From: Limosilactobacillus balticus
GTDB lineage: Bacteria > Bacillota > Bacilli > Lactobacillales > Lactobacillaceae
Assembly (NCBI RefSeq): GCF_014145615.1
Contig: NZ_JACIVH010000064.1
Location: 62,001-126,000, forward strand
Direction: 5' to 3'
Length of the DNA: 64,000 nt
A program made the translations under genes and the position numbers. This document shows positions 1-8,401 of this stretch, piece after piece. Below the pieces are notes generated by a model that made no database searches, had not been told where the DNA came from, and saw nothing but the letters and a program-made list of their open reading frames with translations. Position 1 is the stretch's first letter. Each line of letters begins with the position of its first letter.

Positions 1-32
1 AATTTAACTTCATTTTTCTGATTATCCATCAT
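1..32 (-). CDS. Possible 5' end of an unseen gene
   Basis: On the minus strand an ATG at 32 opens a frame (MMDNQKNEVK) that leaves the window at its left edge. A weak Shine-Dalgarno-like AGTGAGG lies about 8 bases upstream. Only ten codons are visible, so no product can be named, and the call is tentative. Confidence 0.3.
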   Translation of the reverse strand, partial: MMDNQKNEVK

Positions 33-100
33 TCTAACCTCACTTTAAATAAAAAAGCTACCCAAAATGTCCCTATTCAACCCTTGTCAATTTTTGATAA

Positions 101-187
101 GTGGTTGAGGCATCTTGAATAGCTATTGCTAACAGATTTAAGAGATATTAAAACTACTCAACCACAGTAATTGTTGTTGTGGTTGAG
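101..187. repeat. GTGGTTGAG repeats including a 10-bp inverted pair
   Basis: GTGGTTGAG occurs at 101-109 and 179-187 in direct orientation. CTCAACCACA at 157-166 is the exact inverse of TGTGGTTGAG at 178-187, with an 11-base loop. This could be a regulator-binding array upstream of the leftward gene or an RNA hairpin. No U-run follows, so it is not a standard terminator. Confidence 0.55.
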
Positions 188-318
188 GTGGAGGTTAGGT
201 GATGAATAATCGATTCATTGTAAATTTGCATTTTAATTTCCTCCATTTCGCTTTTCAATGACATTAGAATACTATTAGAAAATTAAAAATGCAAGTCCTT
301 TTAGCAAGTTTTTTGGTT

Positions 319-1158
319 TTATTTCTTTTTATGCGCTTTTTTTAACGAAAAAAGACTCATCCCCGCAACCATTACTATTATCCCTAAACCGAAGAAAGTT
401 GTTAAATTATCGGTCTCATTTCCCGTCTGTGGAAGTGTTTGCTGGTCAGCGCTATCGTTTTTACGTGAATTTCGATGTGAACGATTTAGTCGATTATTAA
501 TATCTTTTATCCGTTGATGCAAATTTTGCTGTTTTCTTGTATTATTTACCTCCCCGTAATTTTCTCCGACCTGATTATCATCCCCCGGATCTTCTTCCAT
601 GGGAGAATTGTCCTGCGAAGCTTGCTTTTCCGCTTTTTCCTTCTCACCTGTATTAACTTTATTCTCTTTTGCTTGTTCCTCTCCCTTCTTTTCTTCTAAA
701 GTATTTTCTTCGCTATCCTTTCTAGCTCCTTCATCTTTATTAAGTGGCCGATAATAAACATCTATTGTGCTTTTTAATTGTGATAGATCCTCTATTTCTG
801 TAGTAGTTGGAACCTTATCAATTGATGGCGTAAAACCAGCTTGCTCAGGGATGTTAACTTCTTCAAAGGGTTCAAGAATCCATCGTGCCTTGTTGGTTGG
901 GTCATTCGATACTTCACGGTGAGCATAAGACATTTGTTCCACTTTTTGAACCTCATTTAAGAGATGAAAATAGATTACGCGTTTAATTTGGATTCGTTCT
1001 TTCTGATTGTTTGTGTTAGGTACGGAATGCACAATTGGTTCTTGGGTTGCAGCTAAAACTGGTGGAGTATTTAACGATAGCGAAAGGATCGTTGACGCTG
1101 TCGCTAAGCCTACTAAGTAAGTGTTTCGCAATATACGATGGTGGTTTAAATGAATCAT
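319..1158 (-). CDS. LPXTG-anchored surface protein with one Mub-like domain
   Basis: This is a 279-residue cell-wall protein. Residues 1-36 form a signal peptide ending near VLAA. Residues about 53-140 (IKRVIYFH..., ARWILEPFEEVNIPEQAGF, TIDVYYRP) resemble the B2-type repeat of lactobacillar mucus-binding proteins. Residues 140-240 are a highly charged Glu/Lys/Asn-rich wall spacer. LPQTG at 242-246 is followed by a hydrophobic stretch and a KKAHKKK tail, which is a complete sortase signal. Mub proteins usually carry many repeats, so a single domain is unusually short. GAGGAG precedes the ATG. The sorting is secure; mucus or host-glycan binding is inferred from the domain resemblance. Confidence 0.8.
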   Translation of the reverse strand: MIHLNHHRILRNTYLVGLATASTILSLSLNTPPVLAATQEPIVHSVPNTNNQKERIQIKRVIYFHLLNEVQKVEQMSYAHREVSNDPTNKARWILEPFEEVNIPEQAGFTPSIDKVPTTTEIEDLSQLKSTIDVYYRPLNKDEGARKDSEENTLEEKKGEEQAKENKVNTGEKEKAEKQASQDNSPMEEDPGDDNQVGENYGEVNNTRKQQNLHQRIKDINNRLNRSHRNSRKNDSADQQTLPQTGNETDNLTTFFGLGIIVMVAGMSLFSLKKAHKKK

Positions 1159-1230
1159 ATTATCTCGCTCCTCTTTTGTATACTCTTTAATATATATACG
1201 TAAAAAGAAGCAATTCGCATTTTTTAATCA

Positions 1231-1275
1231 AAAAAGCTATCATCTACAAGTAATCCTTACCTGCGATGACAGCTC
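1231..1275 (-). terminator. Rho-independent terminator after dxs-like gene
   Basis: On the minus strand AGCTGTCATC pairs with GATGATAGCT around a long loop and is followed by TTTTTT. It starts 8 bases after the stop codon of the dxs-like gene. Confidence 0.75.
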
Positions 1276-1282
1276 TGTTAAC

Positions 1283-3058
1283 TTATAGTGAATGGATAAC
1301 CTGCTCAATATCATCCACAATTTGTTTAGGGGTTAAGTGATACCATTCATATAGTACTTCGGTAGGAACATTATCCGCAAATTCCCGTGGTGCTCCAAAG
1401 TTCAAAACTTTCATTCCCTTTGGTCCATAGTAACGAGCAATTGTCTCCCCAAAGCCCCCACTAAGGACCCCATCCTCTAGTGTAACAACTACATCGTGAT
1501 TTTCTGCTAGGTGATGAAGGACATCTGAATCGATTCCAGTTACCGACTTTGGATTAATCAATGTAGCATCAATGTTAAGCTTATCTTGAAGTTCCTTTCT
1601 TACCTTTTCACCAAGTTTCCAGAAGTCACCAACAGCCATAATTGCAACTTCACTTCCGCGATGAGCAATATCGTACTTGATCGTACTGTAGTCATCTTGT
1701 GTTGGTGTCCCGTGAAGAAGAGGCTTTTCTGGTTGCCGAATTACTACTGGTTCATCGGTTTGATTGATTGCCCACCGTAACATCGAAATCATTTCTTCGA
1801 CGTTTGTTGGTGCTAAATATTCGATATTTGGCAAATCACTAATCATTGAAATATCAAATGTTCCTTGATGAGTAGCCGAACTTTCAGAAATTGATCCGCC
1901 TCGCACAATCATTACAACCGGTGCATCATTCAATGCCATATCATGAATTAATTGATCATATGCCCGTTGAAGGAAGGTGCTATTTTGAAATACGACAGGA
2001 CGTGCGCCAGCTTGCGCCATTGCAACAGCAGTCGTAATTGAATCCTGTTCAGCGATTCCAACATCATAATAACGATCTGGGTGCTTAGCCTTAAATTTAC
2101 CAAGATCAAAAACACCAGGAATTCCAGCATTAATTGCAACAACTGGCTTATTATCTGCAATTTGCTTATCTAATTCCGCAAGAACAGCATCACTATACGA
2201 TTCTCCACTTGCCTTAACCTTATCTTCGCCAGTCTTCAGGTCAAATGGAGTGCGCCAATGATACTTCATCTTTTCTTTAACGGCCGGTTTATACCCCTTT
2301 CCCTTTAAGGTATTAACATGGAGGACGATTGGATGGTCAATATCCTTGATTTCCTTAAAGGTGTCGATCATCGTCTGCAAGTCATTACCATCTGCAACGT
2401 ACTTGTAATCGAGGCCCATAAACTTAAAAATATTATTGGGAGATTCACCGTTAGTATCTCGTAGTTCTTTTAGCCCCTTGTACAGGCCACCCTGATCCTC
2501 ATCAATTGACATTTGATTATCATTAACGAGAATAATTAAGTTAGAATTAAGCTTAGCAGCATTGTTTAACCCTTCAAAAGCTAATCCGCCACTTAAGGAT
2601 CCATCCCCAATTACTGCCATAACATTATTATGTGATTGCGGCTTCATCAAATCACGTGCTTGAGCCATCCCCACTGCAAGGGAGATTGACGTTGAAGTAT
2701 GGCCGATTTCAAAAAAGTCATGAACGCTTTCTTCTGGTGACGTAAATCCGGTAACATCTTCATAATGATCAGGATCAAGAAAACCTAACTTCCGACCTGT
2801 CAGCATTTTATGGGCATAGCTCTGGTGGGAAACATCCCAAATAACTTTATCATGGGGCGAATCAAAGACATAGTGAAAAGCAATCGTTAGCTCCATTACG
2901 CCAAGATTAGGGCCCACGTGTCCACCGATTTTTGCGTCACGTTCAAGAACAAGTTGACGCATTTCTGTTGCTAATTGTTTTAATTCGGCAAGTGACATGT
3001 CTTTAATATCACTTGGTTCATTAACTTCATTTAAGAGGTAATCAGGATGCAGATTCAT
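1283..3058 (-). CDS. dxs: 1-deoxy-D-xylulose-5-phosphate synthase family protein
   Basis: The 591-residue product matches the thiamine-diphosphate enzyme that condenses pyruvate with glyceraldehyde 3-phosphate. The N-terminal GGHVGPNLGV and WDVSHQSYAHKMLTGR segments and the TPP-binding GDGSLSGGLAFEGLNNA are DXS hallmarks. The middle carries the transketolase-like pyrimidine domain (DVGIAEQDSITTAVAMAQAG) and the C-terminus a transketolase C domain. The family usually has WDVGHQ; here Gly is Ser. Typical length is about 620. No other MEP-pathway gene is in the window, and lactobacilli generally make isoprenoids by the mevalonate route, so a role in thiamine or pyridoxal precursor supply is possible. 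An AAGGAG site precedes the ATG. It appears monocistronic. Confidence 0.85.
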   Translation of the reverse strand: MNLHPDYLLNEVNEPSDIKDMSLAELKQLATEMRQLVLERDAKIGGHVGPNLGVMELTIAFHYVFDSPHDKVIWDVSHQSYAHKMLTGRKLGFLDPDHYEDVTGFTSPEESVHDFFEIGHTSTSISLAVGMAQARDLMKPQSHNNVMAVIGDGSLSGGLAFEGLNNAAKLNSNLIILVNDNQMSIDEDQGGLYKGLKELRDTNGESPNNIFKFMGLDYKYVADGNDLQTMIDTFKEIKDIDHPIVLHVNTLKGKGYKPAVKEKMKYHWRTPFDLKTGEDKVKASGESYSDAVLAELDKQIADNKPVVAINAGIPGVFDLGKFKAKHPDRYYDVGIAEQDSITTAVAMAQAGARPVVFQNSTFLQRAYDQLIHDMALNDAPVVMIVRGGSISESSATHQGTFDISMISDLPNIEYLAPTNVEEMISMLRWAINQTDEPVVIRQPEKPLLHGTPTQDDYSTIKYDIAHRGSEVAIMAVGDFWKLGEKVRKELQDKLNIDATLINPKSVTGIDSDVLHHLAENHDVVVTLEDGVLSGGFGETIARYYGPKGMKVLNFGAPREFADNVPTEVLYEWYHLTPKQIVDDIEQVIHSL

Positions 3059-3225
3059 CTATTCCACTCCTTCTTAATTTTACATTTAATAATTAGTAAT
3101 ACTTATTGCTTTTATTATTTTAACACTTTCTAAAGCATTGCGTAAATTACTCTCAAGTTCAAATTGACGAAATTCATGCATTTCGATACCATTAAATAGA
3201 GTAATTCGTTAAAAAGGAAACAGTT

Positions 3226-4476
3226 ATGAAAAATATAGACAACGCTGCAACTAACAAAATTTCACCATTTAAAAAATTAACGACAGAGCAAGAACAACTC
3301 GTCAATGATATTCTTTCATTTACTAAACATCACCTAACACAAAATTATCCTGCAATATATACAGTCTACGGGGATGCAGGTACTGGAAAAAGCGTAATTT
3401 TATCACAATTATTCGTCCGCATCCAAAAAGAAGCACGGACACAACAAAATTCTGTCCTTTATCATACTAATAATTATTTTCTTGTTAACCATCCGGAAAT
3501 TCTGAAAGTCTATAAAGAGATTGCCGGACCAATAAAAGAGTTATATAAAAAAGACTTTACGCGGCCGACCTCATTAATTAATCAATTGGATAAACAGCAG
3601 CAAACTATTGATGTTGCTGTTATCGATGAAGCTCATCTTTTATTATCCAAACCCGATCATTATAATAATTTTTACCATGATAATCAGCTTGTCGAGATTA
3701 TTAAACGCGCTAAAGTTGTTATAATTGTCTTTGATCAATACCAAGTCTTACGGATGAAAAGCCTTTGGACCCCTGAGCGGCTTCAAGCAATTACGAACCA
3801 ATATCCCCATAAGGATTACCACTTAACCCACATGTTTCGCATGAATGCGAGCGATGAATTAGTTAAGTGGTTTAATGAATTCACTGACTATAAATTAACC
3901 CCTTTACCAGCATCCGCCCGTGATCATTATGATTTTCGTATTTACAGTGATGCCGAGGAAATGAGGAAGGCAATTGTTCAACGTAATAAAGAAGTAGGCC
4001 TTTCCCGCATCCTTTCAACGTCTGGATATCCATCAACGCTCGATGGTGGTAAACATTACATTGAGGAAGGCAGATTTAAAATGCCGTGGGATCAATATAA
4101 CTATACAGTTACTCCCTGGGCAGAACTGCCTCAAACTATTGATGAAGTTGGCTCAATCTACACTTGCCAAGGGTTTGACTTAAATTACACCGGTATTATT
4201 ATCGGTCCGCCGATTAGTCAAACGCCTCAAACAACCCAACTTCAAGTTAATTTAGATCGTTATACAGATGTTGAAGCATTCAAAAAACGTGCTGACCTAA
4301 CTGATCCAGCTGAAATTAAGAGTTTAGAAAAAAGAATGATTATGAATTCTTTGAACGTTTTATTCAAGCGTGGTGTATATGGAACTTATCTTTACGCTCA
4401 TGATCCGCTTTTACGACATTCTCTTACCTCCCTTTTTGAGAAGGCTGGGTTTACGCTACCAAAGGAGGAAAAATAA
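3226..4476 (+). CDS. DUF2075-family P-loop ATPase
   Basis: This is a 416-residue superfamily-1-helicase-like ATPase. The Walker A motif GDAGTGKS lies at residues 49-56 and the Walker B VIDEAHLL at about 132-139. Further helicase-type motifs follow (THMFRMN; a late segment with EVGSIYTCQGFDLNYTG). The arrangement fits the DUF2075 family of cytoplasmic ATPases, which often occur alone or with nucleases; the substrate is not known. An AAGGAAA site precedes the ATG. The TVP38-type gene starts 2 bases after its stop codon, with its ribosome site inside this gene, so the two are co-translated although no functional link is obvious. It is divergent from the dxs-like gene. Confidence 0.8.
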   Translation: MKNIDNAATNKISPFKKLTTEQEQLVNDILSFTKHHLTQNYPAIYTVYGDAGTGKSVILSQLFVRIQKEARTQQNSVLYHTNNYFLVNHPEILKVYKEIAGPIKELYKKDFTRPTSLINQLDKQQQTIDVAVIDEAHLLLSKPDHYNNFYHDNQLVEIIKRAKVVIIVFDQYQVLRMKSLWTPERLQAITNQYPHKDYHLTHMFRMNASDELVKWFNEFTDYKLTPLPASARDHYDFRIYSDAEEMRKAIVQRNKEVGLSRILSTSGYPSTLDGGKHYIEEGRFKMPWDQYNYTVTPWAELPQTIDEVGSIYTCQGFDLNYTGIIIGPPISQTPQTTQLQVNLDRYTDVEAFKKRADLTDPAEIKSLEKRMIMNSLNVLFKRGVYGTYLYAHDPLLRHSLTSLFEKAGFTLPKEEK

Positions 4477-4478
4477 TT

Positions 4479-5171
4479 ATGAAAGAGCGTAAATTAAATA
4501 AAACATGGCTGATCGTTGGCGCAATTATCCTCGCTGTCATCGTTCTCTACTTCATTTACCGAACATATAAGCCAGAAATTAACCTGTTGCTAGATTTTAA
4601 TGCTCATAATAAGGCCAAGCTTCTCCATATGATTAGAAGTCATGGTTTTACCGATATCTTCCTTCTTGTAGCATTAATTGGCATCCTAAATGCGATTCCA
4701 GGAATGTCTAATTCCGTTGTTTGTATCTTTGCCGGGTTATGTTATGGACCACTTGTTGGTTTTCTGATCAATTGGGTTGGAAATATTTTAGGAAACTCTA
4801 CTGTAATGAGTATAATTCGTAAAATTGATCTCTCTAAACGGGTAAAGAAAAACAAGATTCTTCATTACCTCTTGCAGCAAAAGCATCCATTAATCGCCCT
4901 TACCATCGGTTTTATGATTCCGGTTATTCCTAGTGTACTTGTAAATTATGCTGGTGCTCGTTTAAATGTTAGTCGGAAACACTACTTGGCGATGGTAACC
5001 GTGGGAATGGCTCCAACATCCTTCCTCTATGCTTTTGGTGGTGATGCTATTTTCAAGGGTAACATTAGACGACTGATCGGTGTTGCGATTGCCATTTTAA
5101 TTCTAATTGGCTGTTACTTACTCGTTCGCAAAATCTGGCAAAACCATGAAGAAAAAGCAGTTACAAAATAA
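4479..5171 (+). CDS. TVP38/TMEM64 (SNARE-associated) family membrane protein
   Basis: The 230-residue product has an N-terminal membrane anchor (residues 10-27) and four or five further hydrophobic segments. The central GILNAIPGMSNSVVCIFAGLCYGP and the later FMIPVIPSVLVNYAGA segments match the conserved core of DedA/TVP38 proteins, which include lipid scramblase and undecaprenyl-phosphate flippase relatives. The transported lipid here is unknown. The ribosome site AAGGAGG lies in the end of the DUF2075 gene. The gene ends at a bidirectional terminator. Confidence 0.8.
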   Translation: MKERKLNKTWLIVGAIILAVIVLYFIYRTYKPEINLLLDFNAHNKAKLLHMIRSHGFTDIFLLVALIGILNAIPGMSNSVVCIFAGLCYGPLVGFLINWVGNILGNSTVMSIIRKIDLSKRVKKNKILHYLLQQKHPLIALTIGFMIPVIPSVLVNYAGARLNVSRKHYLAMVTVGMAPTSFLYAFGGDAIFKGNIRRLIGVAIAILILIGCYLLVRKIWQNHEEKAVTK

Positions 5172-5188
5172 TTAACTTAAGAAAAAAC

Positions 5189-5229
5189 AAGGCTCCAAAC
5201 GTCTGGAAAATCCGAATGTTTGGAGCCTT
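5189..5229. terminator. Bidirectional terminator
   Basis: AAGGCTCCAAAC at 5189-5200 pairs perfectly with GTTTGGAGCCTT at 5218-5229, flanked by A-rich sequence on the left and T-rich on the right. It serves the rightward TVP38 gene and the leftward UvrA-like gene. Confidence 0.9.
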
Positions 5230-5234
5230 TAATT

Positions 5235-7748
5235 TTAATTAAATCGTGCCAAATATTCTGCCAAATATTTGCTGGTTAAACTTTCTGGCTTTTGAATAAG
5301 GGCTAACGGATTCCCCTGAGCAACAATTTTCCCACCATTACTACCACCACGCGGACCCATATCAAGCATATAATCTGCGTTAATAATCAAATTTAAGTCA
5401 TGAGTAATAGTAATGATTGTAGCTCCCCGATCAAGTAATTGCTGCATTACTGCTAACAGGGTTTTAACATCAAGAGGATGCAAGCCAATAGTCGGTTCAT
5501 CAAATACAAATAACGTTTCGCTTTGATTATGATTAAGGTGTTTAACAAGTTTTAATCGCTGTGCCTCACCACCAGAAAGGCTAGGCGTACTTTCGCCTAA
5601 GTGCAGGTACCCTAAGCCCACTTCATCTAATAATTGAAGTTCACGAGCAATTTTCGGAACTTCCTTAAATACACTCATCGCTGCCCGAACATCTAATTTT
5701 AAGAGATCAACGATTGAGTATCCGTGCCACTTAACTTTTTGAATTTCCTCATTGTATCGGCTTCCACCACATGTCGGACAAGTCTGTTGCATATCTGGCA
5801 AAAATTGAATATCAAGAGTTACAACCCCCGCGCCACCACACGTTGGACACGCTCCCTGCTTATTATTATAAGAAAAGTAAGAAGGTGTATAATGTTTCTC
5901 TTTGGCTAAGGGCTGGGCAGCAAACAACTTCCGCAGATTATCCATAATACTGGTATAGGTTGCGACAGTTGAACGGTTAGTTTTACCGATTGGTGCGGCA
6001 TCAACACTCACTACTTCCTTTAACGGACTTGATAATTTGCTAACTTGTGAAGGTAATTTAGTCCCACTTGCTTGAGCATGGATAGCGGGAACTAAACTAT
6101 CAAGGATCAGACTTGTTTTACCAGCACCCGAAAAACCAGTGATAGCAGTCAGCCGATTAACTGGAATCTCTCCCTGGACGTCTTTAAGATTGTAATAATT
6201 TTTTACTTCAAAGGTGATCTCTTGGCTAGCTGGTTTGTTTGCTACGGGGCGACTTTTTAATACTGCCGTCCCATTTAAATAAGGGCCAATTTTAGACTGC
6301 GGATTGTCAGCAATTTGCGACGTTGTTCCCTCCGTAAGAATTTCTCCACCTTTTTCTCCAGAACCCGGGCCAATTTCAATAATCCAATCTGCTTCTTTGA
6401 TAATATCAACATTGTGATCAACAACTACTAATGAATTACCTTGGGCCACTAATTCCTTAAATACATTTAAGAGACCCGTAATATTATCAGGATGTAAGCC
6501 AATAGAAGGTTCATCCAGAATATATAAGACACCAGTCGTTTGGGTTCGAAGAGTTCTTGCAAGCTGAATCCGTTGTAGTTCACCTGTCGATAGCGTATTC
6601 CCATTTCGCGATAAAGTTAAATAATCAAGGCCTAATTCCAGTAATGGCCGTAAATTATCATCAAACTCTTTAAATAATGAGGTCGCCATCTTTTTCATAT
6701 CTGAAGGAAGAGCAGCTAATACATCTTGCTTCCACTTGTTCAACTCTCCGAGCGTAAGATCACTAACTTGTGCAATATTTAAACCACCAGCTAATTGGTT
6801 TAATAACTCCGGCTTTAACCGTGTCCCATGGCAAACTGGGCACGTTGAATAATGGAAAAATTCACTAATTCGTTTTTGCGCTCGTTCGCTTTTACTGCTT
6901 TTGGCAGATGCTAATACCGCTTCATGGGCGTTCTCGTATAAAGCATTAAAGTCATGAAAAACACGGCCTGTTCCAGAGCGGAAGTCCATCTTAAACTTCT
7001 TTTGTGGACCATTTAAAACAAAATCCTTTTCTTTCGGAGTTAAATCTTTATATGGAATATGGATCCGAACACCTGCCTGTTCAGCAACACTCGGCATAAA
7101 GTTTCGTCCGGGCAAATGCCATGAAGCAACAGCTCCATCAGCCAAACTAAGATTTTCATCCCCAATAAGTTTACTTTCATCCAATTCACGAACTTTTCCT
7201 GTTCCATGACATCGTAAGCAGGCTCCGTCAGAATTGAATGCAAAGTCTTCTGCTCCATAGGCATAAAACTTTGTACCACAAGTAGGACAGGTTAATTGTC
7301 CCATCTCATCGCCGCTCTTACTCATTACCTCCGCAATTTCAAGACTTGGGTTTAAACGATGCCCATTTGGACAGACCGGTTCGCCAAGTCGCGAAAAGAT
7401 CAGCCTAATTACATTCAACATCTCACTCATTGTTCCAACGGTTGCTCGTTCAGATGGAATTGCGGGACGTTGCTTTAATGCTAGTGCTGAAGGAATATGT
7501 TTAACACTTGTAACATCAGCTTGAGCACCTAACTTTATCCGCCGTCTTGTGTAAGTAGAAAGCGCTTCTAAGTACCGTCGAGATCCCTCTTCATATAAAA
7601 TCCCCATTGCTAATGAGCTTTTCCCGGAACCAGATAATCCCGAAATCGCGACAAATTTATGTAGCGGGATATTGATATCAATGTTCTTAAGGTTGTGGAC
7701 TCTTCCACCTTTTACTTCAATTTGCGTTGGTAGTATGGTTTCTGTCAC
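5235..7748 (-). CDS. UvrA-like ABC ATPase lacking the UvrB-binding domain
   Basis: The 837-residue protein has two ABC ATPase halves. The first Walker A GLSGSGKS is at residues 37-44 and the second, GFSGAGKTS, is near the middle. Signatures are STGELQRIQLA and SLSGGEAQRLKLV. CxxC zinc-module pairs occur (CPTCGT/CLRC, CPVCHG, CPTCGG twice). UvrA of nucleotide excision repair has about 940 residues; the roughly 115-residue UvrB-binding insertion expected between the first Walker A and the first zinc module is missing. This places it with the UvrA2-type paralogues linked to drug or DNA-damage tolerance rather than the core repair enzyme. It starts with GTG, and its AAAGGAG site overlaps the stop codon of the micro-ORF upstream. 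Confidence 0.85.
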   Translation of the reverse strand: MTETILPTQIEVKGGRVHNLKNIDINIPLHKFVAISGLSGSGKSSLAMGILYEEGSRRYLEALSTYTRRRIKLGAQADVTSVKHIPSALALKQRPAIPSERATVGTMSEMLNVIRLIFSRLGEPVCPNGHRLNPSLEIAEVMSKSGDEMGQLTCPTCGTKFYAYGAEDFAFNSDGACLRCHGTGKVRELDESKLIGDENLSLADGAVASWHLPGRNFMPSVAEQAGVRIHIPYKDLTPKEKDFVLNGPQKKFKMDFRSGTGRVFHDFNALYENAHEAVLASAKSSKSERAQKRISEFFHYSTCPVCHGTRLKPELLNQLAGGLNIAQVSDLTLGELNKWKQDVLAALPSDMKKMATSLFKEFDDNLRPLLELGLDYLTLSRNGNTLSTGELQRIQLARTLRTQTTGVLYILDEPSIGLHPDNITGLLNVFKELVAQGNSLVVVDHNVDIIKEADWIIEIGPGSGEKGGEILTEGTTSQIADNPQSKIGPYLNGTAVLKSRPVANKPASQEITFEVKNYYNLKDVQGEIPVNRLTAITGFSGAGKTSLILDSLVPAIHAQASGTKLPSQVSKLSSPLKEVVSVDAAPIGKTNRSTVATYTSIMDNLRKLFAAQPLAKEKHYTPSYFSYNNKQGACPTCGGAGVVTLDIQFLPDMQQTCPTCGGSRYNEEIQKVKWHGYSIVDLLKLDVRAAMSVFKEVPKIARELQLLDEVGLGYLHLGESTPSLSGGEAQRLKLVKHLNHNQSETLFVFDEPTIGLHPLDVKTLLAVMQQLLDRGATIITITHDLNLIINADYMLDMGPRGGSNGGKIVAQGNPLALIQKPESLTSKYLAEYLARFN

Positions 7749-7763
7749 TATTTTTTACTCCTT

Positions 7764-7847
7764 TCATATCATCATTCCACAGATGGCGGCAATAACTCCA
7801 CCAAGGAAGCCACCAATTGCGACACTCATTATTGTTTTTATATTCAT
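7764..7847 (-). CDS. 27-residue hydrophobic micro-ORF upstream of the UvrA-like gene
   Basis: ATG at 7847 follows a strong AAGGAG and encodes MNIKTIMSVAIGGFLGGVIA plus AICGMMI, a single hydrophobic glycine-rich segment long enough to span the membrane. The TGA at 7764-7766 overlaps the AAAGGAG ribosome site of the UvrA-like gene, which starts 15 bases further on. It is either a small membrane protein or a leader peptide that couples translation of the downstream gene. I do not recognise a family. Confidence 0.6.
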   Translation of the reverse strand: MNIKTIMSVAIGGFLGGVIAAICGMMI

Positions 7848-7954
7848 AAAAAATCTCCTTAGATCTACAATCATTTCATTATACAACTTTTGCTATTTCA
7901 ATTTAGAAACTTGTATAATGATATTGATTTCAAAATTTAAGGGAGACTTAGACA

Positions 7955-8347
7955 ATGAAAATGCGACGAATTGATCACGTTGTTTTAACTGTAACTGATT
8001 TAAAGCAATCAATGCGCTTTTATCACGAAGTATTTGATATGCCGGTAATTAAAGAACAAAGTAATGACGACTTAATTACAATGCGGTGTGGGCATCAGTT
8101 AATCCGTTTACAAAAAATTGACCGACCAACTACGCTAAAGGCGGCTAATCCGACAATTGGTTCTGCTGACTTATGTTTAGTTGCCGGAGATAGTATTGAC
8201 GATATTGTTCACCATCTTAATAGCTATTATATTGATATAATTGCTGGACCAATTGTAAAACAGGGGGCAGAAGGTGAAATGACCTCGCTTTACGTTTATG
8301 ATCCAGATAATAATCTGATTGAAATTGCAGTATATAAGAATAAATAA
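7955..8347 (+). CDS. VOC (glyoxalase/bleomycin-resistance fold) family protein
   Basis: The 130-residue single-domain protein has the paired beta-alpha-beta-beta-beta pattern of the vicinal oxygen chelate fold. Candidate metal ligands are the N-terminal His (RIDHVVLTV), a central glutamate region, and the C-terminal Glu in NNLIEIAVY. The family includes glyoxalase I, dioxygenases and antibiotic-binding proteins; the substrate cannot be told from sequence. GGGAGA lies 8 bases before the ATG at 7955; a second in-frame Met two codons later (MRRIDHVV) is a less likely start. It is monocistronic and ends at a strong terminator. Confidence 0.8.
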   Translation: MKMRRIDHVVLTVTDLKQSMRFYHEVFDMPVIKEQSNDDLITMRCGHQLIRLQKIDRPTTLKAANPTIGSADLCLVAGDSIDDIVHHLNSYYIDIIAGPIVKQGAEGEMTSLYVYDPDNNLIEIAVYKNK

Positions 8348-8350
8348 AGT

Positions 8351-8401
8351 GAAATATGAGCGAGAGAAGGTTGTTTTCCCCTTCTGTCTCGCTCATATTT
8401 C
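8351..8401. terminator. Bidirectional terminator
   Basis: GAAATATGAGCGAGA at 8351-8365 pairs with TCTCGCTCATATTTC at 8387-8401. The right arm overlaps the stop codon of the YdcF-like gene. It separates two convergent genes. Confidence 0.9.

Larger units (their letters stand above)
1..318. other. Intergenic stretch with repeated GTGGTTGAG elements
   Basis: Apart from the possible gene start at the left edge, I see no gene here. The stretch holds three copies of a GTGGTTGAG element, annotated separately, and AT-rich sequence that may contain the promoter of the leftward gene. A TTGACA lies near 88-93 on the minus strand, but I see no convincing -10 box with it. Confidence 0.5.
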
